Assembly (NCBI GenBank): GCA_018666555.1
Contig: JABIZD010000074.1
Location: forward strand, 34,550-98,549
Direction of reading: 5' to 3'
Origin: Gammaproteobacteria bacterium
GTDB taxonomy: Bacteria > Pseudomonadota > Gammaproteobacteria > Pseudomonadales > Azotimanducaceae
Length of the DNA: 64,000 bases
Shown here: one piece after another, positions 29,118 to 37,566 of the stretch
How the letters are laid out: each line of letters starts with the position of its first letter
Numbering within the stretch: the stretch's first letter is position 1
Translations under genes and position numbers: made by a program
The notes under the pieces: generated by a model
What the model was told of the DNA's origin: nothing
The model's database searches: none
The model's input: only the letters and a program-made list of their open reading frames with translations

Positions 29118-29629
29118 AGCCATTTCTCAACCCGGGCGACTGACGCCTGTGCCATCAACTCCTGAAGACTCTGGTCCCTTCCCGCGAACCTGAAATTAGG
29201 ACAGATCTCCGCCAGGGGCACCATTACAAACTGGCGTTGATGCGCTCTAGGATGCGGAATCTGTAATTCATCGCTATCCAGCATGATGTCCCCATAAGCA
29301 ATAATATCAAGATCCAGGACCCTGGCCTTATTACGGCCATGCTGGCCCAGGCGACCGCTATCTGCTTCCATGGCCTGTAAGGTAGCCAACAATTCCGGCG
29401 CTGCGCGACTGGTCTTGAAAGTGACCACCGCATTGGCAAAATCTTCAGACGCATCCTGCATGCTAATCGGCGCAGTCCGGTAAACAGATGAAGCTCTAAA
29501 TGAAGTATTGAATTGAGACCTGAGTCGATCAATCGCAGCAAGAATCTGACCCGGCGGGTCAAACAAGTTACTGCCCAGCGCGACTACCACAGAAAATTCG
29601 ATATCATCTTTTAGATTATCATCGAGCAT
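29114..29629 (-). CDS. folK: 2-amino-4-hydroxy-6-hydroxymethyldihydropteridine pyrophosphokinase
   Basis: A 171-residue HPPK, the folate-pathway enzyme that transfers pyrophosphate from ATP to the pterin alcohol. Family features: VALGSNLFDP at the start, YRTAPI after it, GRNKARVLDLDIIAYGD and the PHPRAHQR-type motif IPHPRAHQRQFVMVPLAE. It stands alone on the minus strand, away from panB or folP, overlapping the synthetase gene end by 4 nt. Confidence 0.93.
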   Translation of the reverse strand: MLDDNLKDDIEFSVVVALGSNLFDPPGQILAAIDRLRSQFNTSFRASSVYRTAPISMQDASEDFANAVVTFKTSRAAPELLATLQAMEADSGRLGQHGRNKARVLDLDIIAYGDIMLDSDELQIPHPRAHQRQFVMVPLAEICPNFRFAGRDQSLQELMAQASVARVEKWL

Positions 29630-29703
29630 AGTAAATCACTGCCGAAACGTGCTATTTTTGCACACTATTAAACCTGAATTATACCCTGTCGGAGACAATG
29701 ACA

Positions 29704-30786
29704 ATGAAAGCAGCCGTGTTAAGAGAAGCAAACAAACCTCTGGAAATAGAAGAAGTACAGATTTCTAAACCGGGCCCCAGAGAGGTCCTCGTCAGACCCG
29801 TCGCCGCGGGCGTCTGTCACAGTGATTTACACTTTCTAGATGGATCCTATCCCTACCCCATGCCTACCATTCTGGGCCATGAAAGCGCCGGTGTGGTTGA
29901 AGAGGTTGGCAGCGATGTCACCTACGTTAAAAAAGGCGATCACGTTATCACCTGCCTTTCGGCTTTTTGCGGCCACTGCAATAAGTGCCTGACCGGTCAC
30001 TTATCCCTGTGCGCAAGCCCGGAGGTATCCCGAGATGCCACCGAAGAAAGCAGACTGAGCATCCAGGGAGAAACAGTACACCAATTTCTTAACCTGTCTT
30101 CCTTTGCCGAGCTGATGCTGATTCATGAACATGCCCTGGTTAAGGTCAGAGAAGACATGCCTATGGACCGCGCCGCGTTAATCGGTTGCTCTACCACAAC
30201 GGGCGTGGGCGCCGTGTTCCATACAGCTGGGGTTGAACCCGGCTCGAAAGTCGCTGTAATCGGCTGCGGTGGGGTCGGCCTGGCGGCCATTAATGGCGCC
30301 GCTATCGCTGGTGCCGGGCAAATCATTGCAGTTGATAGGGTCGATTCCAAACTGGAGCTAGCAAAAGCAGTAGGAGCAACTCATACAATCAATGCCAGCT
30401 CAGGTAATGCTGTAGGAGAGGTCGTGGAAATGACCCAAGGCGGCTGCGATTATACCTTTGAAGCCATCGGCTTGAAATCAACAGCCGAGCAGGCATTTCA
30501 AATGCTCTGCAGTGGAGGAACAGCGACCATTATCGGCATGATCCCGGTAGGCACAATGGTCGAGCTTCACGGTGTCGATTTTCTGGCGGAGAAAAAGATT
30601 CAAGGGTCTAACATGGGCTCGAACCGATTCCGTGTCGATATGCCCCGATTCGTTGATTTTTACCTGTCCGGCAAGCTGCATCTGGATGAGATGATATCCA
30701 AACACATCAAGCTGGCCGATATTAACCTCGCCCTCGATGCACTAAAAACAGGCCAGGAAGCCCGGCACGTGATCATGTTTAACTAA
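29704..30786 (+). CDS. Zinc-dependent alcohol dehydrogenase
   Basis: A 360-residue medium-chain (MDR) alcohol dehydrogenase. Catalytic zinc ligands are Cys in GVCHSDLH and His-Glu in LGHESAGVVEEVG; the four structural zinc cysteines are all present in CGHCNKCLTGHLSLC. The Rossmann motif is GCGGVGLAA with an acidic residue (VDR) after it, favouring NAD. GGAG at 29691-29694 fits ATG 29704 (9 nt) better than ATG 29698. The likely substrate is a primary alcohol or aldehyde. The biotinyl carrier follows after 14 nt in the same direction. Confidence 0.9.
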   Translation: MKAAVLREANKPLEIEEVQISKPGPREVLVRPVAAGVCHSDLHFLDGSYPYPMPTILGHESAGVVEEVGSDVTYVKKGDHVITCLSAFCGHCNKCLTGHLSLCASPEVSRDATEESRLSIQGETVHQFLNLSSFAELMLIHEHALVKVREDMPMDRAALIGCSTTTGVGAVFHTAGVEPGSKVAVIGCGGVGLAAINGAAIAGAGQIIAVDRVDSKLELAKAVGATHTINASSGNAVGEVVEMTQGGCDYTFEAIGLKSTAEQAFQMLCSGGTATIIGMIPVGTMVELHGVDFLAEKKIQGSNMGSNRFRVDMPRFVDFYLSGKLHLDEMISKHIKLADINLALDALKTGQEARHVIMFN

Positions 30787-30800
30787 TCAGAGTATTACCA

Positions 30801-31028
30801 ATGACCCTTATAACAATAGAATCGGAAATTACCGGCAACGTCTGGAAAATCGAAGCTGCTGCAGGCACGGCGACGGACGAAGAAGATGTGATTCTCATTT
30901 TGGAATCAATGAAAATGGAAATCCCGGTTGAATCTCCCGAGAAAGGCATCATCAAAGAAATTCTGGTTAACGAAGGTGACCAGGTACAGGAAGGTCAGGG
31001 ACTCGCTATACTCGACACCGATAGCTGA
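30801..31028 (+). CDS. Single-domain biotinyl carrier protein
   Basis: A 75-residue biotin/lipoyl attachment domain by itself. The biotinylation site is the lysine of ESMKMEIP, with typical glycine turns and a GLAILDTDS end. Such free carriers are known in acyl-CoA carboxylases, where they pass carboxybiotin, but no biotin carboxylase or carboxyltransferase gene is in the window. It follows the alcohol dehydrogenase by 14 nt and so is probably co-transcribed with it, which is an odd pairing. Confidence 0.85.
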   Translation: MTLITIESEITGNVWKIEAAAGTATDEEDVILILESMKMEIPVESPEKGIIKEILVNEGDQVQEGQGLAILDTDS

Positions 31029-31057
31029 CCTGCCAGGCATCGAGCTGTTGCGTTAAC

Positions 31058-31837
31058 TCAATTACCAGTATAGCGAGCTTTTCGACCCTCAAAAAAGGCG
31101 TTGATGCCCTCGCGCCGGTCTTCACTACCGGCGGTCAGTAAATTCTGATCTGCGTCCATATGCATGGTCGCATTATCAAGCGCACTGCAATATTGGTTAA
31201 CGCTCTGCTTGATCATCTGAACCGCCACCGGCGGTTGGCCAGCATAGCGCTCTGCCATAGCACGCACCGCCGCGTCCAATTCTGCACTGCTCACCATTTC
31301 ATCCAGAAAACCCCAGTCGTATAAGGTTTCTGCGGGGATTTTTTCACCCAGCATGAGCATGCGTTTTGCTCGCGCATTACCGACCAGTTGCACGCACAAA
31401 GGTACGGCATGCCACATCAGATTCATACCAAGATTAACTTCCGGGTAACCACAGTAGCAATCATCTGCCCCAATCCTGAAGTCACAGGCTGTCGGTATAC
31501 AGGCACCACCACCAAGCGCTGCACCCTGGATTGCCGCGATAGTGACCTGCGGTATCTGCTGAATAGCCTTGAGCATTCTCGCACCCAGCGCTGCATCTCT
31601 TCTTCGCTGAACAAGCGGTATATCTGGGTCAGTTACTTGTTTCAGATCAGCCCCTGCGCTGAAATGCCGGCCTGCGCCCTTAAAAACAATAACCAGAGCA
31701 GGGTCATCGAGGAACGATCTTGAACAGGCTTCAATTTCACTCATGATTTCCCTGTTCAAGGCATTCAGTGCCTCGGGTCGATTCAAGGTGACCGTTACCA
31801 CAGGCCCATTACGATCTATGTTAAGAAATTCATACAT
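31058..31837 (-). CDS. Enoyl-CoA hydratase/isomerase family protein
   Basis: A 259-residue crotonase-fold protein: HFSAGADLKQ oxyanion-hole segment and QGAALGGGACIPTACDF. Of the two glutamates used by classical hydratases, the first is replaced (Cys in GGGAC) while the second is kept in YPEVNLG. It may therefore be an isomerase, a hydrolase or other crotonase rather than a hydratase. It is 11 nt behind the DUF4340 gene on the same strand and could be the last gene of the Gld-type operon, though function suggests an independent role in acyl-CoA catabolism. Confidence 0.87.
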   Translation of the reverse strand: MYEFLNIDRNGPVVTVTLNRPEALNALNREIMSEIEACSRSFLDDPALVIVFKGAGRHFSAGADLKQVTDPDIPLVQRRRDAALGARMLKAIQQIPQVTIAAIQGAALGGGACIPTACDFRIGADDCYCGYPEVNLGMNLMWHAVPLCVQLVGNARAKRMLMLGEKIPAETLYDWGFLDEMVSSAELDAAVRAMAERYAGQPPVAVQMIKQSVNQYCSALDNATMHMDADQNLLTAGSEDRREGINAFFEGRKARYTGN

Positions 31838-31848
31838 CTTAACCCTCT

Positions 31849-32829
31849 CTATTGCTGCCCTGGTTCATCCTGCTCTTGAAGATAGTCTACTGCTGTTTTG
31901 ACGAACTCGTCATAAAGAGTCCGTTCTATTTGATAGTCCCACTTGGCCTGATCGGGCAAACTAGCGGTGTTTTCGACCCTCAGCCAGTATTGACCCTGGA
32001 CGTCGACCACTCGGATGGTGACCGTATCTTCATCTTTTAGTTGGAACTTCACTGAACGACTAGTTTTCCACCGGTCTGGATCATGTAACGCCACATCAAC
32101 CAGCCGCAAATTAATTAAAGCCCGCCCTATCGCGTTCACAATCGTTGAGTATTTCAGTGGTAATCCTTCATAAGCGCCAGCAAGCTGCCAGTTCTCAGCA
32201 GCTTCAGTCTTGTAGGCGCGCAACCTGCTTTCTCCCTGGCTGCTAAAAAACTCCGCACTCAAAACATCCCTTTCTGCCACATTCAGGATAATTGAATCCA
32301 ACCATAACGGTGCTTCGCTGGTTGGATTGAGAACGACATCGGTTAACCAGACCTGATCTTCCGACTCACGACGGACAAAACTCCCCATACGTAAATCAGA
32401 TTGGTTGCCAATCAGAACTGAAAATTCATATTCTCCACTGACACCACTGACCCTTCTTGCCTGGCTTGCCTGGCTTGCTTGGGTCGCCAGGTCGTCTAAT
32501 CCCAACAGCCGGTGATTGGCTGGTTTAGCGGTTTTCCTTTCAACCAACTTAGCCTTGACCAACGCTTCGACTAGTGTGTTGATCTTGGCAAAATCTGCTT
32601 GATAATGGTGCCTCTCAGCAACAACCCAGCGGTTTTCCTCCAGCAGCAAAGTCACCTTACCTGGCTGCGATAACACCTCAATTGCGCCAAGCTCACCTAG
32701 ATGGCCTTGCAGCTCAGGGAACAATTTTTGCTGCCCGGAATCAGACCCAGTCGACCCTTGATCCCGCCAGACAGCCGCCAGCATGACTACTATTATGATA
32801 AAGACAACCAACGCCCAACGCGGTGTCAC
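31849..32829 (-). CDS. DUF4340 domain protein of Gld-type ABC operon
   Basis: A 326-residue protein with an N-terminal membrane anchor (about 5-20) and a beta-rich extracytoplasmic region typical of DUF4340, which always accompanies GldG-like proteins. Function of the family is unknown. The start overlaps the GldG-like gene by 4 nt. A short ASQASQAR repeat (about residue 112-120) is a low-complexity insert. Confidence 0.83.
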   Translation of the reverse strand: MTPRWALVVFIIIVVMLAAVWRDQGSTGSDSGQQKLFPELQGHLGELGAIEVLSQPGKVTLLLEENRWVVAERHHYQADFAKINTLVEALVKAKLVERKTAKPANHRLLGLDDLATQASQASQARRVSGVSGEYEFSVLIGNQSDLRMGSFVRRESEDQVWLTDVVLNPTSEAPLWLDSIILNVAERDVLSAEFFSSQGESRLRAYKTEAAENWQLAGAYEGLPLKYSTIVNAIGRALINLRLVDVALHDPDRWKTSRSVKFQLKDEDTVTIRVVDVQGQYWLRVENTASLPDQAKWDYQIERTLYDEFVKTAVDYLQEQDEPGQQ

Positions 32830-34688
32830 GAGATCACCTCCTCTTTCCTACCTCTGAGAACGTTGATAGCGAGCAAAAGCAGCGTCAATAAGATCGGCAC
32901 TAAAGCAATATTAACGAACTTCAGTGTTGAACCCAGTTGTTCTATATCCTTATCCAGTTGATGCCGGACGTCGCGGAGTTGTTTGCGAATGACCAGTTTT
33001 TCTTCCTGAAACTGCAGTAAGGCACTTTCTTCTTCAGGTGACAGGTTCAGACTCATATCCTGTACTTTAGACGATTGTAACTCGCTGAGTTTTCTCTCAG
33101 TTTCAGTCAGGCGGAGCTGCAATGCCTCTGCACTCTCCAGGTATTTCGCCTCTGCCTGCCTGCGCAAATCCTGCACGGCTTCGAATGGTCGGGTAAAACG
33201 TCCGCGGCTGCGAACGCTGATTAAGGCAGTGCTGCCTCCCAGGTTATCAACCGCATTGACCAGAAAATCACCATTGTCTGCCCACGGTGATGCAATTTCC
33301 TGCCCAAAAAAGTTCTGCACTTGCACCCACAACCGGTCAGAAAGGACATCAGTATCTGCGACCAGAATAAGATTGAGATCATCCGTCTGATTGCTGGACG
33401 ATTTAGCGTCCGTTTGCGCATCATCAGGCGCCACCGAAAATGCTGAACGGGCAGGACCACTCAAACGGACTGCAAGTGGATACGCCTCACCTGTTATTTT
33501 CAAGCTCTTCTGTAAATCCGCTGGATCCCTGAGAAACTGAAACTGTACTGTATCCAAAGGCCCTGAATACTCACTGGATAGTATCAATGGTGTCACTATA
33601 ACATCCTTGGCATCATCAATATCCAGGATACCGGCTGTTGAAAAATTCAGACTCTCCAAACCAGAGGTGATAACGTCGTCGGTCCGTAATGCGTCCGGAC
33701 CCAGGCCGAGTATTGCCAGGTGTCTCACCGGGGTTCCATTTGCACTGCTGACGGTCAAGGCATTCTGCGAATCACCGAGCACAGCTGAGGCGCGCAGGCT
33801 GACGCCCCAGGCCGCTGTCAGCCAGTTTAAATCAGACCCTTGACCCTGAGGCAGGACCGGCATCATCGGGTTAGTCTGCGCGGGTCGATCCAATTCGGAT
33901 AGCGGGTCAACAAAGGCGAGTAGCTTGCCCCCATTCATAAGATATTGGTCTATGCCACGCTGCATGGTTTCGGACAGGTTTTTCGGATGCAAAAGGATCA
34001 GCATATCCAAACCTTCCTGCAAAGTATCAGCCGTGGGTTCAATTTCAATAACTTCGAAAAAAGAATCCAACTGACTGATCGAAACCCAACCCGGAGTCGT
34101 CTGGAAGGTGTTTGGATCAACACGACTACGCACGGGTAAGGACGATATCAAACCGACCTTTGGTTTACCGGTTGTGTTTAACCCCTGGATAAGTTTGCTG
34201 ACTTCGTATTCCAGGAATTCCTCTTTATCGGGTTGAAAAAAACGAATGATTTCAACCTGGTCCAACGCATTGGTTCCGGCCAGGCCAAAATAAAGTTCAT
34301 CCCCACCAGCAGAGACCGGAATCGCCTGCAGGCCAAACGCCGCTGCCTGGTCTTCCTGTTCCGAAAAAGGTTCAGGATTGACCCTGCTGAGCTTAATTTT
34401 ACCATTGCTGAGCAACGCATATTCCTCCAGAAGTGAGGCTACTCGATCGGCGTAAGTTCGCAATGAGGTCAGGTCAGCGCTGGCTTTTTCCGAAAAGAAA
34501 AAGTACAGGTGGATGGGTTCGTCCAATGCAGCGACGATCTCACCGCTGCCCTGAGTCAGCGTAAATAATTTATTTTCCGTTAGATCCAATCGCACCTGGT
34601 GAAAAAAAGTATTGTTAAAAACACTGAACACCAGAAAGCCGACTAGAATAAACACAACACTGGATACTGAATTTAGATAATTTTTCAT
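32826..34688 (-). CDS. GldG-like ABC transporter auxiliary membrane protein
   Basis: A protein of about 620 residues with an N-terminal membrane helix, a large extracytoplasmic GldG/ABC-type uncharacterised-transport domain (DLTENKLFTLTQ, FVDPLSELD), a coiled-coil (LRLTETERKLSELQSS and the following heptads) and a C-terminal helix. I place the start at ATG 34688 (MKNYLN) because AAGGAG lies 6 nt upstream; the longer frame from 34748 overlaps the permease gene. It forms the third gene of the operon. In Bacteroidetes GldG is needed for gliding, but homologues in non-gliding bacteria are common and uncharacterised. Confidence 0.83.
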   Translation of the reverse strand: MKNYLNSVSSVVFILVGFLVFSVFNNTFFHQVRLDLTENKLFTLTQGSGEIVAALDEPIHLYFFFSEKASADLTSLRTYADRVASLLEEYALLSNGKIKLSRVNPEPFSEQEDQAAAFGLQAIPVSAGGDELYFGLAGTNALDQVEIIRFFQPDKEEFLEYEVSKLIQGLNTTGKPKVGLISSLPVRSRVDPNTFQTTPGWVSISQLDSFFEVIEIEPTADTLQEGLDMLILLHPKNLSETMQRGIDQYLMNGGKLLAFVDPLSELDRPAQTNPMMPVLPQGQGSDLNWLTAAWGVSLRASAVLGDSQNALTVSSANGTPVRHLAILGLGPDALRTDDVITSGLESLNFSTAGILDIDDAKDVIVTPLILSSEYSGPLDTVQFQFLRDPADLQKSLKITGEAYPLAVRLSGPARSAFSVAPDDAQTDAKSSSNQTDDLNLILVADTDVLSDRLWVQVQNFFGQEIASPWADNGDFLVNAVDNLGGSTALISVRSRGRFTRPFEAVQDLRRQAEAKYLESAEALQLRLTETERKLSELQSSKVQDMSLNLSPEEESALLQFQEEKLVIRKQLRDVRHQLDKDIEQLGSTLKFVNIALVPILLTLLLLAINVLRGRKEEVIS

Positions 34689-34699
34689 TGGCTGCTCCT

Positions 34700-35434
34700 T
34701 CAATCCGCTTGCTTCGCATCGATCACAGCAGATGTCAGCAGCAACCAAAATAAAATCATCGATACAAAGTAGAGAAAATCCTGGAGAGACAGCACTCCCT
34801 TTGATATCGCCGAGAAATGGGTCAAAAAGCTAAGGCTAGCGAGGGTATCCAATAGCACCTGCGGTAACCAGGACTGAAATGCAGCCAGCACCATAGGAAA
34901 ACCGGCAAGAACAAAAACCAGGCAAATACTGCCACAGGTTATGAAGGCTATTATCTGGCTCTTACTCAGCGCAGAGGTACAGGAGCCTATCGCCAAAAAT
35001 CCGCCGGCCATAAACCAACTGCCGATATAACTAGCTAAAATGACGCCGTTATCAGGATCACCCAGATAATTTACGGTAAGCCATAATGGAAATGTACCGA
35101 TCAGGGCAATTCCGGTAAATGACCAGGCCGCAAGAAACTTCCCTGCCACTGCATTGAATTTTGTAACCGGCAGGGTTAACAAAAGTTCAATCGATCCGGA
35201 TTTCCGCTCTTCCGCCCAAAGCCTCATTGAAACGGCCGGCACCAAAAATAAATAAAGCCAGGGATGAAAATTAAAGAAAGGGACCAGGTCAGCCTGGCCC
35301 CGTTCGTAGAAATTACCAAGGTAAAATGTAAACACGCCAGACAACACCAGAAAGACCAGTATAAAAACGTAGGCCAGTGGCGTGGAGAAATAACTGTTGA
35401 ATTCCCTTTTGTATAAAATAAACAGGTTATGCAT
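34700..35434 (-). CDS. ABC transporter permease (GldF-like)
   Basis: A 244-residue ABC-2 type permease with six membrane helices: an N-terminal FNSYFSTPLAYVFI, then alternating hydrophobic spans, and the conserved RLWAEERKSGSIELLLTLPV loop. ATG 35434 is preferred, as AGGAG ends 9 nt before it; the earlier ATG 35443 touches that site. It overlaps the ATPase gene end by 8 nt. Works with the ATPase as exporter or extruder of an unknown substrate. Confidence 0.88.
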   Translation of the reverse strand: MHNLFILYKREFNSYFSTPLAYVFILVFLVLSGVFTFYLGNFYERGQADLVPFFNFHPWLYLFLVPAVSMRLWAEERKSGSIELLLTLPVTKFNAVAGKFLAAWSFTGIALIGTFPLWLTVNYLGDPDNGVILASYIGSWFMAGGFLAIGSCTSALSKSQIIAFITCGSICLVFVLAGFPMVLAAFQSWLPQVLLDTLASLSFLTHFSAISKGVLSLQDFLYFVSMILFWLLLTSAVIDAKQAD

Positions 35435-36362
35435 GGCTATCATCTCCTGTCACGGTTCTGAACACTTCATCCAATTGCCCCTGCTGCTGATAAATCATTT
35501 CCACCTGCCAGGAACCCTCCTGCAATAGACTATTGATGGCTCCCAGTAACTGATTATCCTGCGCGGCAGGAAAGACTACCAATCTGCCGCGGGAATCCGT
35601 TTCTACTGCAGCAACTTCCGGCAATCCAGCCAGTTCTGGGCCAAGATCGGCCTGCTGGCCTGGCTGCAACGCGATCACCACAGACTGGTAATTCCTGGAT
35701 CTGGATTCCAGCGATTCTGGTGTACCGTCCAGAACCACACTGCCATCGGCAATGATAATAGCCCTGGAACAGACCGCTGATACTTCCTCAAGGATATGAG
35801 TCGAGATAATAACAATCTTGGTTTCGGAAAGGCCGCTGATCATTTCTCTAACATGATGCTTCTGGTTGGGATCCAAGCCATCAGTAGGTTCATCCAGAAT
35901 CAGCACATCTGGATCATGTAAAATGGCCTGGGCAAGGCCTACTCTGCGCTTAAAACCTTTTGACAAAGTTTCTATCCTTTGGTCCAGCACCTCCTGAAGA
36001 GACAATTTGGATACCACGTCGTCAACGCAATAAGTTAACTGGGCACCACGAAAACCTCTAATCTCAGCGATAAATTTTAAAAAACCCCTGGGGGTCATCT
36101 CCTCATAACAAGGCGCGCCCTCCGGCAAATAACCGATTTTGTGTTGGGCTTTTTTTGGCTCTCGCAAGACATCATAACCACACACCTCTATCTGGCCCGA
36201 TGTCGGCTTAATAAATCCGGTCAGCATTTTCATGGTGGTTGATTTACCTGCCCCATTGGGCCCCAAAAAGCCCAGCACCTCACCTGCCTGGACCTCGAAT
36301 GAAATATCCCGAACAGCAGGCACGTTACCAAACTGTTTTTTCAGGTTATTGACTCTAATCAC
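35427..36362 (-). CDS. ABC transporter ATP-binding protein (GldA-like)
   Basis: A 311-residue ABC ATPase: Walker A GPNGAGKS, signature LSKGFKRRVGLAQ, Walker B VLILDEP, H-loop STHILEEV. The C-terminal extension of about 90 residues (VVIALQPGQ onward) is typical of GldA/NatA-type export ATPases. First gene of the minus-strand operon that continues with the permease, GldG-like and DUF4340 genes. Confidence 0.9.
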   Translation of the reverse strand: MIRVNNLKKQFGNVPAVRDISFEVQAGEVLGFLGPNGAGKSTTMKMLTGFIKPTSGQIEVCGYDVLREPKKAQHKIGYLPEGAPCYEEMTPRGFLKFIAEIRGFRGAQLTYCVDDVVSKLSLQEVLDQRIETLSKGFKRRVGLAQAILHDPDVLILDEPTDGLDPNQKHHVREMISGLSETKIVIISTHILEEVSAVCSRAIIIADGSVVLDGTPESLESRSRNYQSVVIALQPGQQADLGPELAGLPEVAAVETDSRGRLVVFPAAQDNQLLGAINSLLQEGSWQVEMIYQQQGQLDEVFRTVTGDDSHA

Positions 36363-36658
36363 GTTTTCTCATCTCCGTTCATACCCAAATTCAAAAAATC
36401 TCAACACCAGGCGCTGACATTCCCAGGAACTTAAAAAATAGCACTCACCATTGCTTCGTCTCATTCCATTTTCGCTGAGGCCTAATTTAACCCTTCCTGT
36501 TATCCAGTCTTAGCAGTTTAACCCGCTAATAGGGTGGTCGTTCCGAACCCCGCTCAGAGCTTTAAACCCTATGCTCCCTATGGACCGTAAATTTCCAAAA
36601 ATTATCCCGGTATTTAGTGTTATTCTCTCGGTCACCCCGACCTGCTCTTGACCCAACT
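36363..36658. other. Intergenic region, nothing recognised
   Basis: A divergent gap of 296 nt between the GldA-like gene and the small plus-strand gene. I see no RNA gene, clear promoter or repeat. An upstream GTG at 36617 would lengthen the small gene but lacks a ribosome site. Confidence 0.4.
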
Positions 36659-36883
36659 ATGTCTAAAAAAAAATTCTCCAAAAATGATGCCATGGCATTT
36701 CTGCTGACCCATATTGTGGTCGATCAGGCCCAGTCCCTGCAGCTAACTCCTGCACTGCTGTTATCTATTATGAATCTGTCCGAACAAGCGGCCACCACCA
36801 TCCAGCAAAACCAGCACATCATACCCCATGAATTAGTAGAATCCATGCCTGGAGAATTCTTACTGGAGCTCAATTTATCATGA
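36659..36883 (+). CDS. Small protein of unknown function
   Basis: A 74-residue protein starting MSKKKFSKNDAMAF, mostly helical by composition, with no signal peptide or known motif. Its stop overlaps the ATG of the HAD phosphatase (ATGA), which argues that it is a real, coupled gene. The ribosome site is weak. I do not recognise the family. Confidence 0.55.
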   Translation: MSKKKFSKNDAMAFLLTHIVVDQAQSLQLTPALLLSIMNLSEQAATTIQQNQHIIPHELVESMPGEFLLELNLS

Positions 36884-37566
36884 CCCTATTATTCAGACCA
36901 GAGGCGATCATCTTCGATTTAGATGGAACCCTGCTGGACACAGAACCGCTGTACAGCATCGCCACCCAAAGTGTCATGGATTCCTTTGGCAAGACCTTTA
37001 CCATGGACTTTAAACGCACCATCGTCGGTAGAGAAGCGACCATATCTGCTCAAATGACTATCGACAATTATGCCTTGCCACTAACCCCCGCTGAATTCCT
37101 GAGACGCAGACAACTCGTTCTAAGCAAACTATTTCCAAAAGCTGAGTCCATCTCGGGTGCTGAAATCTACTTACGCCGCCTGCATGAAAACAAAGATATA
37201 AGAATAGGTATGGCCACCAGTTCGTCGCGACAGATGATGGAACTGAAACTATCAAAAAAGAAATGGCAGGGCCTTTTCGAGACAATTATCTGCGGCGACG
37301 AAGTGACGGGAAGTAAACCTGATCCCGATATTTTCCTGGCATGTGCTCAGCAGCTCCAGATTGAACCCAGCGCTTGCCTGGTGTTTGAAGATTCACCTTC
37401 TGGACTGATCGCTGCCAAGGCAGCCAACATGAAAGTCATCTGTATCAATAGTCCCTACCTGAACCCCATTGATCAACAACTGGCAGACAAGGTAATCGAT
37501 AATTACGATGCCCTGAACGATCAAGACTCGGTCACGGCACCATTTGAACTGGAACTTCCAGACTGA
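36880..37566 (+). CDS. HAD-superfamily hydrolase, subfamily IA
   Basis: A 228-residue phosphatase or phosphomutase. Motif I is FDLDGTLLDTE (nucleophile Asp and acid/base Asp), motif II the threonine/serine in MATSSSR, motif III lysine in GSKPDPDIF, motif IV FEDSPSG. A helical cap sits between motifs I and II. The family includes beta-phosphoglucomutase, 2-deoxyglucose-6-phosphate and pseudouridine-5'-phosphate phosphatases; substrate open. The last 46 nt overlap the end of the convergent GPH transporter gene. Confidence 0.9.
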   Translation: MTLLFRPEAIIFDLDGTLLDTEPLYSIATQSVMDSFGKTFTMDFKRTIVGREATISAQMTIDNYALPLTPAEFLRRRQLVLSKLFPKAESISGAEIYLRRLHENKDIRIGMATSSSRQMMELKLSKKKWQGLFETIICGDEVTGSKPDPDIFLACAQQLQIEPSACLVFEDSPSGLIAAKAANMKVICINSPYLNPIDQQLADKVIDNYDALNDQDSVTAPFELELPD

